A stretch of 64,000 nt of DNA, taken from positions 124,001 through 188,000 of the forward strand of contig CANMSA010000011.1 in assembly GCA_947500385.1 (NCBI GenBank), written 5' to 3'. The position numbers were made by a program, and so were the translations under genes. This DNA is from an uncultured Flavobacteriaceae bacterium (lineage in GTDB: Bacteria; Bacteroidota; Bacteroidia; Flavobacteriales; Flavobacteriaceae). The notes below the pieces were generated by a model. It made no database searches and was not told the DNA's origin. It was given only the letters and a program-made list of their open reading frames with translations. Shown here piece by piece: positions 37,277 through 46,723 of this stretch (position 1 is its first letter; each line of letters begins with the position of its first letter).

Positions 37277-40200
37277 CTAAAAACCAAAACCAATTCCGAA
37301 GGTAAACCGCATACCATCATCACTAGCGAACAAAGCGGTTCGAATAGATGCAACATTGGCCGCATTCAGAAAGACGCCGCCCCCATAAGAAGTATGCCAT
37401 TGATCGGAGTCTTCATTAGGCTGCCATACCCGCCCATAATCAAACCCTCCAAAAAGACCGATAGCCGTGGGAAGTATTCCGGTGTTTAACCGTCCTATAT
37501 TGTAACGCAAATCTGTATTTTGGTAATAGGCCTTTTTCCCAGTAAAACGTTGATTTCGAAAACCACGAAGCCCATCTACTCCGCCAATACTGGCAGCTTG
37601 GTAAAACTCATACCCATCTCCAATGGTAAAATGCGCCTTCCATTTTGTAGCAAAAACCAATCGCCCATTCGGAACCAGTTTATGGTCAATGGAAAGAGAG
37701 GGTACAATATAGCCAAAGGTTCTCCCTCCGATATCCAGATTGCTGGTATACCCTACACTTAAGGAAGTCGCCATCCCCATGGTCGGGAATGCAATATTAT
37801 CGCGATTCTCATAGGTGTAGGTGGCATCGGCACCGATAAAACTATTGTTGGTCTCTTCACCGTTCTCTTGGTAAAAGGTATTGATGAACCGATCTTCCGT
37901 TTCCTCTACTTCGATGGATTCATAGGAGACCCCTACTCTTAGTTTTGAACCCAAATCTCCCCGCCACACAAAGGCCGGAGAAAAAGATATGGTCTGTAAT
38001 TTTACCCGATTGTAATTAAGATCCAAATCATCATCTAGATTGATGGTTTCGTTTCCAAAATCAAAAAAGTTAATGGAAAAGTTGGGGCTCGTGAATTTTG
38101 CCGCCAATTCGAGATTCGTATTGCCCCAGAAGTTGGCAAATTCACCCTTATACCCAAATTCGAAACCTGTTGTCGCAAAGTAGAACGCGCCGTTGACCGT
38201 GTGCTGCTGCGTAAACGGATTCTGTTCAAAACCGTTATAGGTGTACGTATTGGTGGCGCCTATCTTAACTCCGTCGTCGGGGTTGAAACCTATTATTGGT
38301 AACAGTTGGTTTGAACTTGCCCTTAGTTGTAAGGGTTGGTACGTATTTAAAACGTAGTCATCGGTACGTTTTACCTTGGCTCTATCACTATTCTCAAAGG
38401 TGTTTTTTTTCGACTTGTAATCGTACACATAGGTCTTGCTACCCTCCCCAATATTGTAAATATCATTATTTTGGCCTCCGACCAATCGTACTTTTATTTT
38501 ACTATTTCGAACGCCTTTTACCTCAAAGCGGTCTACATCGTCTAAACCATATACCCATACCTCCTTTGTTACCTCCGCATGAAAATTCTTTTCGAAGAAC
38601 TTCTTTTTCTTTTTTCCATTGATCGTTCGGTAACCTTTGATACTGGTTTCTGTTGGACTTACATAGGTTATTTCAAACCAATCGTCCTTATCGGTGCCGG
38701 TAACCACCGCATATTTATTTAAAATACCAAAATAGGTTTCTGCCGTTGCAACCAAATCATTGGTACGGGAAAGCAACATTCGTTGAATACCTTCAACCGT
38801 CTCATCTCGCACCTCCTCGGGAAACGCTTCAAAAGCGCCCTCCACCACTTGCGCCGTGAGGTTTTTTTGAATATATCTTGCCTGTTCTAACCATTGTTGC
38901 CGAGTGGTTTCCGACAATATGGCATTATCAAGCACATACGTCTTGGGAGAAGAGTTAAAGCCCTTAACGTTTCGAATATGATCATCATAGCCTTCCATTA
39001 AACGCAAGGCAGGTACCAAACGGGTTGCCAAGCCCATAAAAAACCCATCACCCATTTTCGAAAAGGCCATATCGCGATCCCTGGGAACCGGCCTATAAGA
39101 GATCTTTTTACTTCCCTTTTTCTTAAATCGTGCCCATCGCCACTGATCTACATGGCGATCCCAATCGCCCAATACCATATCAAATAAGCGAGCTCGTATG
39201 TACATTTCTGCATCTACTTCGTATTTTTCATCATCTCTTAAATCCTGGAACATATCATCGGTACTAATGAGCTTGTCGGAATAGCCGAAACTTTTCTGAT
39301 CGCCATGGTTGTCACCTGTATGCTCTTCTATCATATACAACTCATCTCCAAAATTGACATTGAAGTCTTCCAAGGCAGGTTGTTTGGGTACATAATACAT
39401 TACCGGGTTGGTATGATAAATTCCAATAGCATCTGCAAGGGGTCCTATGGTAAACGGTGCATACGGATGACTGCCCGTATAAAAGTCTTCCATAAATTCT
39501 TGCAGGTAGGTATCTTCCAGGTCTTCAAGAATATACTGATCTTGAAAAACCATTGCTTGTAGGTACAATTCAGACTGTTTACGAAGCGCCCTCATCACGT
39601 ACTCCTTTCCACTTTTATCACGAAGGCGCAGTGACTTCGATTGATGGCCGCCCCCTTTTCTAACAGGAGACAGGCCTCCGAACAATGTATCCAAACGAAC
39701 GGTAGGTGCCGTAACCTCCGTACCGTAGTACTTGCGATAGCGGTCTCCCCATAGCGTCTTAAAAAACCCACTTTTGTCTATTTCCTCCGGCGTATAAATA
39801 GATGCTTTGGCATAGGCGTCGAACGGCTCATCATAGCGATTTTCATTAATACCCCTATCTGCGGGCAAGACTTGAGTATTGAAAAGAGGTGTTTTTTCGC
39901 GCGTATCCGATACCCCATAAAAATGAACCGCAGAGGAGCCATCTGTATATACTTCAAGTACGGCATACCCCCTGTTCCCTGTTGAAAATTTACTGCCGCC
40001 CAGCAGTCTTGAAACTCCTTTTTTAGCACCGGAACCGCTTACAATTTGAGGCGTGTTGTTCTCCACGATGTATTGTAGGGTATGTTCATGGCCCGAGGTA
40101 AAAATTACCTTGTCCGAGTACTGGGCCAATGTCACCATCCGGTTTTTGAACTCCCTGTAACGTTTGTTCTGGTCGTCTTCCTGACTTGCACCGGTCGTTT

Positions 40201-40990
40201 TTCTAAGCAGGTTCACTGCCGTACCTAAAAAAGGAAGTGGAATTTTGTTGCTACTGGGGAATAATTGTTGCTTAAAAGAGAATTGCCCCCCGTGCGGACC
40301 GTAACTGACCATGGGGTGGTGCAGTGCGATAAGGGTGGTCTTGCCAATATTCTTTTTAATGGCACCCTCTACCTCTTCCCAAAACTTACCACGACTTTTG
40401 ATCTCGCATTTGTCGTTCATGGTAGGGTGTTTATCCCAATTCGTCAGGTACCATTCTGTATCTATCGCGATAATCACCACCTTGTCATTCACCTTCACCA
40501 CTTCCAAAGGGCATCCATTTTCGGGTAGAAACGGGTTTTTTTGTTCCAGCTTTTTCTTAATATAGTTTTCCTGTCTTTCCAGACCTTTGAGCCCCTTACT
40601 GTACCAGTCATGATTCCCCGGAATAAAAAGCGGTCTTCCCCGATAGTTTTCTAGCGTGTTCAGTTGCGCGTCCAGGTGGTTTTTTGCAGTTTGGTAGGCT
40701 TCTATATCCTCCTTTTTATCCGGTAGGCCGGCCGGATAGATATTGTCTCCCAGAAACAAGGCCGTACTATTCGGGTCTGCATTTTCGAGTTCCTTTTGAA
40801 AAGCTGCCAATACTGGGTTCATACCACCTACTGGAGAACGACCGGCATCCCCGATCAGATAAAAAGTGTGGGAAACTTCTTTGTCTTCGTTTGTCAAATG
40901 CGTTTTCGACCGCTCGCTATACTTTGTTTTGTAGGTTGCACAATTGGTCAAAACAAACGCAAGAATTACTATCAAGGAATATTTTTTCAT
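37277..40990 (-). CDS. Metallophosphatase fused to a kinase-like region and an Omp85/BamA-like barrel
   Basis: The 1237-residue lipoprotein (signal ending VLTNC, Cys17) has three parts. Residues about 40-360 are a calcineurin-like metallophosphatase with GDAG (47-50), GDN (81-83), GNHD (125-128), HH (224-225) and GHEH (300-303). Residues about 440-800 are unassigned, but the order RARLFD, GDWDRH (608-613) and PVPRDRDMAF (635-643) resembles the catalytic loop and metal-binding Asp of FAM20/CotH/HipA-type kinases. Residues about 850-1237 form an Omp85 surface-antigen-like barrel with the VDGLRGFRNQRFTG motif and a final GFGF. It should be an outer-membrane protein displaying enzymatic domains. 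The kinase reading is inference; the two terminal domains are clear. Confidence 0.85.
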   Translation of the reverse strand: MKKYSLIVILAFVLTNCATYKTKYSERSKTHLTNEDKEVSHTFYLIGDAGRSPVGGMNPVLAAFQKELENADPNSTALFLGDNIYPAGLPDKKEDIEAYQTAKNHLDAQLNTLENYRGRPLFIPGNHDWYSKGLKGLERQENYIKKKLEQKNPFLPENGCPLEVVKVNDKVVIIAIDTEWYLTNWDKHPTMNDKCEIKSRGKFWEEVEGAIKKNIGKTTLIALHHPMVSYGPHGGQFSFKQQLFPSSNKIPLPFLGTAVNLLRKTTGASQEDDQNKRYREFKNRMVTLAQYSDKVIFTSGHEHTLQYIVENNTPQIVSGSGAKKGVSRLLGGSKFSTGNRGYAVLEVYTDGSSAVHFYGVSDTREKTPLFNTQVLPADRGINENRYDEPFDAYAKASIYTPEEIDKSGFFKTLWGDRYRKYYGTEVTAPTVRLDTLFGGLSPVRKGGGHQSKSLRLRDKSGKEYVMRALRKQSELYLQAMVFQDQYILEDLEDTYLQEFMEDFYTGSHPYAPFTIGPLADAIGIYHTNPVMYYVPKQPALEDFNVNFGDELYMIEEHTGDNHGDQKSFGYSDKLISTDDMFQDLRDDEKYEVDAEMYIRARLFDMVLGDWDRHVDQWRWARFKKKGSKKISYRPVPRDRDMAFSKMGDGFFMGLATRLVPALRLMEGYDDHIRNVKGFNSSPKTYVLDNAILSETTRQQWLEQARYIQKNLTAQVVEGAFEAFPEEVRDETVEGIQRMLLSRTNDLVATAETYFGILNKYAVVTGTDKDDWFEITYVSPTETSIKGYRTINGKKKKKFFEKNFHAEVTKEVWVYGLDDVDRFEVKGVRNSKIKVRLVGGQNNDIYNIGEGSKTYVYDYKSKKNTFENSDRAKVKRTDDYVLNTYQPLQLRASSNQLLPIIGFNPDDGVKIGATNTYTYNGFEQNPFTQQHTVNGAFYFATTGFEFGYKGEFANFWGNTNLELAAKFTSPNFSINFFDFGNETINLDDDLDLNYNRVKLQTISFSPAFVWRGDLGSKLRVGVSYESIEVEETEDRFINTFYQENGEETNNSFIGADATYTYENRDNIAFPTMGMATSLSVGYTSNLDIGGRTFGYIVPSLSIDHKLVPNGRLVFATKWKAHFTIGDGYEFYQAASIGGVDGLRGFRNQRFTGKKAYYQNTDLRYNIGRLNTGILPTAIGLFGGFDYGRVWQPNEDSDQWHTSYGGGVFLNAANVASIRTALFASDDGMRFTFGIGFGF

Positions 40991-41047
40991 ATCACTGGCC
41001 TATAGTTCAGAATTTTGTAATTTGGAGAATTCTAATAACAGTAGATT

Positions 41048-42232
41048 ATGTCGAATTTTGTTGAAAAAACGAAACTTTTTGCCACCGATTTGTTGACCAA
41101 CAAACTCGACCCAAAATTTCTTTATCATAATCTTCGCCACACCCAACGTGTCGTTAAAAATACTAAAGAATTACTGGACTTCTACAAACTAAATGAGAAA
41201 GAAGAAGAACAGTTGCTAATTGCATCTTGGCTCCATGATACAGGTTATACAAAAGGGCATGAAAACCATGAGATGCAGGGCTGTGATATTGCAAAAGATT
41301 TTTTAACGGGTTTGGGGTACGGTTCGGAAAACATACAGTCTGTTACCGATCTGATCATGGCGACCAAAAGGCATTATGAACCTAAAAGTTTGTTGGAAAA
41401 AATTATACGCGATGCCGATTCTTCCCATTTTGGCAACGACACCTATTTTGAAACTACCGAACATTTAAGAGAAGAACTTGCCTTATTAGGGATTGCGGAT
41501 TTCAACCAAAGCCAATGGCGAAATGAAAACATAAAAATGTTCGAGTCGGAACAGTGTTTTTATACGGAGTATGCCCAAGAACACTGGCAACCTGTTAAAA
41601 GGAAAAACCTAAAGAAGCTTAAAAAAGAACGAAAGGCGGAAAAAGAAATCGCTAAAAAAGAAAGTCTTAAGGCCAAATATAAGAATGAAAGCCCGGATCG
41701 TGGTATCCAAACCCTCTTCAGGGTAACGCTTAAAAATCATTTGACGCTAAGTGATATTGCCGATACAAAGGCAAATATTCTACTTTCGGTAAATGCGATC
41801 ATCATCTCTGTAGTATTGTCAAATTTGATTCCAAAACTAGACAATCCATCCAACGGATATTTGATTTACCCTACGGTAATTTTTGTGACGTTCAGCGTTA
41901 TTTCGATGATTTTAGCGGTATTGGCTACCCGCCCCAATATCACGAGTGGCCAATTCAACAAGGAAGATGTAAAAAACAAAAAGGTAAACCTGTTGTTTTT
42001 TGGAAACTTTCATAAAATGAGCCTCCCCGACTACGAGTGGGCCATTCAAGAACTGGTAAAAGACAAGGAATACATTTATACAAGTCTCACCAAAGACCTT
42101 TACTTTTTAGGATTGGTACTCAATAGAAAATATAATATTCTACGGTGGACATATACCATCTTTATGATTGGCATCGTAATCTCGGTCATCGCATTTGCAG
42201 TTGGTTTTCAATACTATGGCCCTGTACGATAA
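41048..42232 (+). CDS. HD-domain protein fused to a Pycsar-type membrane effector domain
   Basis: The 394-residue protein has an N-terminal HD phosphohydrolase (about 1-180) with His27/His31, His63-Asp64 in WLHDTGY and Asp122 in RDADSSH, the usual metal-binding order. A highly charged Lys/Glu-rich linker follows (about 183-215). The C-terminal part (about 220-394) matches the Pycsar effector transmembrane family (formerly DUF5706), with the conserved DIADTKANILLSVNA and three transmembrane segments (about 245-262, 273-294 and 367-388). In Pycsar antiphage systems such membrane proteins respond to cyclic CMP or UMP and impair the membrane. No pyrimidine cyclase is encoded nearby. The fusion might hydrolyse the signal and gate the effector, but it could also be a housekeeping HD protein. 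Confidence 0.82.
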   Translation: MSNFVEKTKLFATDLLTNKLDPKFLYHNLRHTQRVVKNTKELLDFYKLNEKEEEQLLIASWLHDTGYTKGHENHEMQGCDIAKDFLTGLGYGSENIQSVTDLIMATKRHYEPKSLLEKIIRDADSSHFGNDTYFETTEHLREELALLGIADFNQSQWRNENIKMFESEQCFYTEYAQEHWQPVKRKNLKKLKKERKAEKEIAKKESLKAKYKNESPDRGIQTLFRVTLKNHLTLSDIADTKANILLSVNAIIISVVLSNLIPKLDNPSNGYLIYPTVIFVTFSVISMILAVLATRPNITSGQFNKEDVKNKKVNLLFFGNFHKMSLPDYEWAIQELVKDKEYIYTSLTKDLYFLGLVLNRKYNILRWTYTIFMIGIVISVIAFAVGFQYYGPVR

Positions 42233-42259
42233 TCAGGAAGTTTTATGCCTTTTCTAGGC

Positions 42260-44638
42260 CTAAGCTTTTAATTCGGCCATTAAATCCGCATAGGTATACG
42301 TTTTCTCTGACTCCTTGTTTTTCTTATACAGTATTTCTGCCCGAATCGCCTTTAAACCGGCAACCCCTTGCAGTCCTTCTAACTCGACAATTTCAATTTT
42401 ACCGGTAAAGTACCCTTTTGACTTTAAAAATTTGATGTACCGCAAGTATTCTAACTCGTCGCTTTTTTGAGAGTACACAATAACCATCTTTCCCGTCTGG
42501 GTAAGCCGTTCGCTGGTTCCTTTGACGAACGATTTGTCAATACGCTTTTTTATGATCTCATATCGCGCATTATAGGTACCGTCGACATCAAACTGTTTTT
42601 CATCCATTCGGAAACGAATAGAAAGAGAAGTGTTATACACCAATATTAAGGAAGCTACATCCAAGGGTACGGGAAGGAACGGCTTCAGGGCGTAGTGTGT
42701 GTTTTCCATTTCGCACATCACCTGTAGTTGCCACAATCGCAGATTATTCAGATACAAGGCATCAAAAGGAACATCCTGGGCGATACTGGCACCTATATAC
42801 ATATTGTGCTCGATTCCATCTGTTTTGAAACGTTCAAAAAAATGGGGAAACATCACTTGGGCATCTTCTTGTTTTTTATCGATTAAAGAAGCTAACTTTT
42901 TATTGATCGTCATGACGCTTTCATCATAATTTCTGCGATGGTCGTAGTAACTATTGGTGTCGGCATTGATCTGTGCTTCGTATACCTCAACGCGTTTTAG
43001 GAGTTCTTCATCAATTTTTTTCAGGTGCTTGAAAACGGGATTGATTTCTTCATTTACAAAATTGAAAATGGCTTGCTCACTATTGGTATGCAAGGTTTCC
43101 TTAACCGCGTCTATATGAGAGTCCACCCTAAAGATAAGTTCCTCGTAAATCGGCAGTTTCGTTTTGGAGAAAGCCGAAGAAAGTACCGTATTTACTTCGG
43201 AAAGTTGAATCATTAAATCGCGTTGTATGGCGACATTCCTTGCCTGGGAAGAATCCTTTATATCAATTTGGCCGTACAAGGGGTTCACATCTTTGAAAAC
43301 AACCTCTTTAAACGAAGGCTGTAGCCCCTGCAGACTATCCTTGATAAAGTTTTTTGCCTCTTCTTGAAACTTCCAATAAACCGAGGAATGTACCGAGGTA
43401 CATTCGTTTTGGATAACCGCATCGATCAGGTTTTCTTCTTCTGCCTTGGAGCGCAACACGGCCGTTACAATAAATGGCATAATATCTTCGAGCTTGTTGG
43501 CATTTACACTATTAAGCTCGTTTTTGTTCGGAGAGCCCAATTCAAGCACCCCCAAAAGCTCCCCACTATCGGCTATTGGGGCGAAAATCGCACTCTTGTA
43601 TCCTGCTTCTTTTAAGTTCTTGTAGGGAGCTAGGCCATCAGACATGTCAAAATATTTATCCACGTCGGATATAGCGAAAAACGAATTGTCCTTCATCAGG
43701 GCCATATACGAACCGGGACAAAGGGCCTCTTCACATGAAACCGATTCTTTATCCCCTAGAATAATACTTTCGATACCGTTGCCATGTACACACTCAAATT
43801 GATCTTGCCGCGTATTATACGCCACAAAACCAACGGTCACACTTTTGAGATTCAGAAACGATCGAAACGTTTCCTGCAATTCTCCCATGAAACTATCGTC
43901 TTCTTGCTTTTTTTCATTTGCAATAAGCGCCGATTTGATTTCGGAAATCGAATGCTCGGCCGTAACATCGAACATATTGGAAATTACAAACCCTTTGGAA
44001 ACAAAACTACCGGGCGGAATTTTTTCCTTCCAAAGTTGCAGATCGTCATAGTTTTCCAATAACTCCTCTATGTCAGCCGTAGATAAGTCTTTCGCCTTGT
44101 CGGTCGCGATGATCTCGATAAAATCCGCATTGTACAAAATGCGATAATGGCGCATTACGCCATGACTATCCGGAATATCATAAAACATGGGCTTTTTAAA
44201 ATCTACGGGATACCCGTAGTGCATCCCTAAGATAATGGTACACCCAAGGATGTAGAACATATGATCCGACATTGTTCTCAGCTCAGGCTTGAAAGCCTCG
44301 CCCCCGGCATCTTTCAATATTTTTTTAAACCTTTTGGAAGAGTTGAAAACGGTATCGTCAAACGGCAATGAAGCGGTCTTGATCTCGTTGTCGGTTAAGA
44401 CCTCCGAGAACGTATCCTGAAGAATTATTCGAATTACATCTTCATGTTTTTTCAACAATTCAGGATCGGTAAAACCTTCCCTTAATTCAGGAAATGGCGC
44501 TTGCGCCTTTAAAACACGTTTTGCTTTCTTGGCCAAAAACTCATCTTCACTTTTGGCCATAAGGTCATACTTCTCGAGCAATTTGTTAAAACTGATGAGT
44601 TGTAGTAAAGGAGTCTCTTTCTGCATGTTGTTCTTCAT
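42260..44638 (-). CDS. GAF-domain protein
   Basis: The 792-residue cytoplasmic protein has no signal peptide or transmembrane segment. A GAF sensor fold is visible at about residues 255-390 (KSVTVGFVAYNT, then SAIFAPIADSGELLGVLELGSP). Helical regions flank it, with coiled-coil-like content at about 500-620. A C-terminal alpha/beta part is near 640-790 (VIVYSQKSDELEYLRYIKFLKSKGYF). No kinase, cyclase or DNA-binding motif is seen. It converges with the HD-Pycsar gene, with a 27-bp gap. Proteins of this size and plan occur in other Flavobacteriaceae, but I do not recall a function. Ligand and output are unknown. Confidence 0.75.
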   Translation of the reverse strand: MKNNMQKETPLLQLISFNKLLEKYDLMAKSEDEFLAKKAKRVLKAQAPFPELREGFTDPELLKKHEDVIRIILQDTFSEVLTDNEIKTASLPFDDTVFNSSKRFKKILKDAGGEAFKPELRTMSDHMFYILGCTIILGMHYGYPVDFKKPMFYDIPDSHGVMRHYRILYNADFIEIIATDKAKDLSTADIEELLENYDDLQLWKEKIPPGSFVSKGFVISNMFDVTAEHSISEIKSALIANEKKQEDDSFMGELQETFRSFLNLKSVTVGFVAYNTRQDQFECVHGNGIESIILGDKESVSCEEALCPGSYMALMKDNSFFAISDVDKYFDMSDGLAPYKNLKEAGYKSAIFAPIADSGELLGVLELGSPNKNELNSVNANKLEDIMPFIVTAVLRSKAEEENLIDAVIQNECTSVHSSVYWKFQEEAKNFIKDSLQGLQPSFKEVVFKDVNPLYGQIDIKDSSQARNVAIQRDLMIQLSEVNTVLSSAFSKTKLPIYEELIFRVDSHIDAVKETLHTNSEQAIFNFVNEEINPVFKHLKKIDEELLKRVEVYEAQINADTNSYYDHRRNYDESVMTINKKLASLIDKKQEDAQVMFPHFFERFKTDGIEHNMYIGASIAQDVPFDALYLNNLRLWQLQVMCEMENTHYALKPFLPVPLDVASLILVYNTSLSIRFRMDEKQFDVDGTYNARYEIIKKRIDKSFVKGTSERLTQTGKMVIVYSQKSDELEYLRYIKFLKSKGYFTGKIEIVELEGLQGVAGLKAIRAEILYKKNKESEKTYTYADLMAELKA

Positions 44639-44857
44639 TCTCTAAACCTTAGACGTTTAACCAAGTATAAAGTTACAAAAGAAACGATCAAATTTTGTTA
44701 AAGTAAATCATATGTAATTGTCCTATTTTTACTGATATTTATTACATTGAGCACTGCGTACCTCGTTATGCACAGTGACGAAGGGCGATGACCGATAAAA
44801 TGCCCATCACCGTACCATCGCAATTGCCCAAAATGAAAGTTTAATCCACTTCGACAA

Positions 44858-45751
44858 ATGGCTTCAAATCATCGACTATCCAATGCATATAAAAAAGCCA
44901 AGGTCCTGCCGTTCGACGATACTTCGAAGTTCATTCTCTTTAGTGACTGCCACCGGGGAGATAATAGTTTTGCCGATGACTTCGCCAACAACCGGAATAT
45001 CTATTTTCATGCCTTACGGCATTATTTCAAGTCGGGCTTCCACTACTGTGAATTGGGCGACGGTGATGAACTATGGGAAAACCTATCGTTCAAACCCATT
45101 CTAGACGCCCATAAGAATGTGTTCAAATTGCTACGGGAATTTCATTTGCAGCATCGGCTGCATATGATTTGGGGAAATCATGATATGGTCTACAAAGATC
45201 CAGCCTTCGTGGAACAAAACCTTGGGTCTTATTTCGATCAGGTCGAAGGTTGTGAGAAAGATTTGCTCAGTGGTATTACCTACCATGAGGGCATTGTTTT
45301 AAAACATCGAACCACTGGCCAGGAGCTTTTTCTTGCCCATGGCCATCAGGCAGATTGGTGGAATTATTCATTTTGGCGATGGGGTCGGTTTCTTGTGCGG
45401 GTACTTTGGAAACCCCTGCAGGTTTGGGGTATTGCGGACCCTACTAGTCCGGCTAGGAATTACAAGGAGCTTATAAAGGTAGAACGTCGCATTAAAAAGT
45501 GGATTTTAAAAAACAACTTATTGATTACCATCGTTGGCCATACCCACCGACCTCGTTTTCCTGAACCGGGCGATATTCCGTTGTTCAACGATGGCAGTTG
45601 CGTGCATCCTAGAAGTATTACGGGAATCGAAATTGAAAATGGAAGCATTACACTCATCAAATGGCATATCGAAACCTCCGACGATGGTACCTTAAAAATT
45701 GTACGCTCGGTATTGGAAGGGCCTAAAAGGTTGGACAACTACCGACCATAA
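44858..45751 (+). CDS. Cytoplasmic calcineurin-like metallophosphatase
   Basis: The 297-residue protein has the metallophosphatase motifs in order: SDCHRGD near 29-35, GDGDELWEN near 67-75, WGNHDM near 104-109, AHGHQADW near 160-167 and VGHTHRPRF near 228-236. No signal peptide is present. The arrangement resembles LpxH-like and UDP-sugar diphosphatase members and also stand-alone serine/threonine-type phosphatases; the substrate is not decidable. It stands alone: the next gene is convergent, with a terminator-like hairpin between them. Confidence 0.85.
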   Translation: MASNHRLSNAYKKAKVLPFDDTSKFILFSDCHRGDNSFADDFANNRNIYFHALRHYFKSGFHYCELGDGDELWENLSFKPILDAHKNVFKLLREFHLQHRLHMIWGNHDMVYKDPAFVEQNLGSYFDQVEGCEKDLLSGITYHEGIVLKHRTTGQELFLAHGHQADWWNYSFWRWGRFLVRVLWKPLQVWGIADPTSPARNYKELIKVERRIKKWILKNNLLITIVGHTHRPRFPEPGDIPLFNDGSCVHPRSITGIEIENGSITLIKWHIETSDDGTLKIVRSVLEGPKRLDNYRP

Positions 45752-45832
45752 ATACTTCTTAATTTTAGAAATCTTGTCTTGGAATTGCGAAATAGAACAT
45801 ACCCATTGGCAATACTCAAGAGCGGTATTTTT

Positions 45833-45866
45833 GCAAATAAAGCCGTTGAGAAATAATCCCAACGGC
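45833..45866 (-). terminator. Candidate terminator downstream of the GH11-like gene
   Basis: On the minus strand a perfect 7-bp stem (GCCGTTG / CAACGGC) with an 11-base loop is followed by TTTATTT. It lies about 50 bp after the stop codon of the gene ending at 45917. The T tract is weak. Confidence 0.5.
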
Positions 45867-45916
45867 CGTATCCTAGCTAATTGAACGTTCTAAAGCCTAT
45901 AATTAGCCCAATAGGT

Positions 45917-46723
45917 TTATCGTAAAATTGCCGTAAGGTTCCCAGAAGTCGGATTGCTATAAGACCGTACCTCGGTTCCAAACACCTGATATGCGGCCGG
46001 TGTACCCAACCGATTATTCGCTCCCCAATTGGTATATCCATTGTTTTTCCAAACATTCACATGTGTAGACATATTGATCGTATTGTCATTATTCATATTC
46101 CAATTTGGTTGATTTTCTCTGACACTGATATATTGCCAAAAGTAACAGTCGGTACAAACAGCACTGGGTAATTTAGGCATCCGCTTTCTGTAGAATACAT
46201 ACCAACGACCATTTGCCCTATATCTTTTTACCCTTTCGTAGTCACCATCACCTATAAAATGGTTCCCTTTTTCAACAACATAGTACTCAACTGGTGGGTT
46301 GGTGGTCCAACCATATACCCCGGCAAAGTCAACTCTCCCTGATTTACCTTGAAGCCTGTACTTAATATTCTTTCCGATATTGTAATTTGGGTTCCCGTTG
46401 TTATTAATAAACCAACCTTTACCACCCACCATATTCTTGGTGTTTTCCCATTCCATTTTAAACTTTGTATTGGTCGGGAAAGACATATTCGCCTGCCCAT
46501 CTACGAGCCAAATGGTCGACCAACGACCATTGCTGTTGTTTTTATCTCCCCTATTTCCATCGGCGGTTCCGGGCACATACAAGTCAGAGTCATTTCCTTG
46601 GGCTTTTGCCACAACAAGGTCGGAAGTTGCTTCAGGCGTTATCGATTCCGCACCTTCTTCCTTACTACAACTTAAAAATGCGACGAGCAATAAACCCAGT
46701 GCTACTAATTTTAATCTTTTCAT
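45917..46723 (-). CDS. Divergent GH11 xylanase-like lipoprotein
   Basis: The 268-residue protein has a lipoprotein signal (AFLSC, Cys19), an acidic spacer and a beta-jelly-roll domain (about 65-265) matching glycoside hydrolase family 11. Matching segments in family order are MVGGKGW (98-104), FAGVYGWTTNPPVEYYVVE (133-151), YRKRMPKLPS (178-187, thumb region) and FWQYISVREN (195-204). The nucleophile candidate Glu146 and the acid/base candidate Glu251 (in FGTEVRSYSNPTSG) are both kept. It would be an endo-xylanase tethered to the membrane, but sequence around the thumb (Cys190 and Cys193) differs from classical xylanases, so another glycan is possible. It stands alone, with no xylan locus nearby. 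Confidence 0.78.
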   Translation of the reverse strand: MKRLKLVALGLLLVAFLSCSKEEGAESITPEATSDLVVAKAQGNDSDLYVPGTADGNRGDKNNSNGRWSTIWLVDGQANMSFPTNTKFKMEWENTKNMVGGKGWFINNNGNPNYNIGKNIKYRLQGKSGRVDFAGVYGWTTNPPVEYYVVEKGNHFIGDGDYERVKRYRANGRWYVFYRKRMPKLPSAVCTDCYFWQYISVRENQPNWNMNNDNTINMSTHVNVWKNNGYTNWGANNRLGTPAAYQVFGTEVRSYSNPTSGNLTAILR

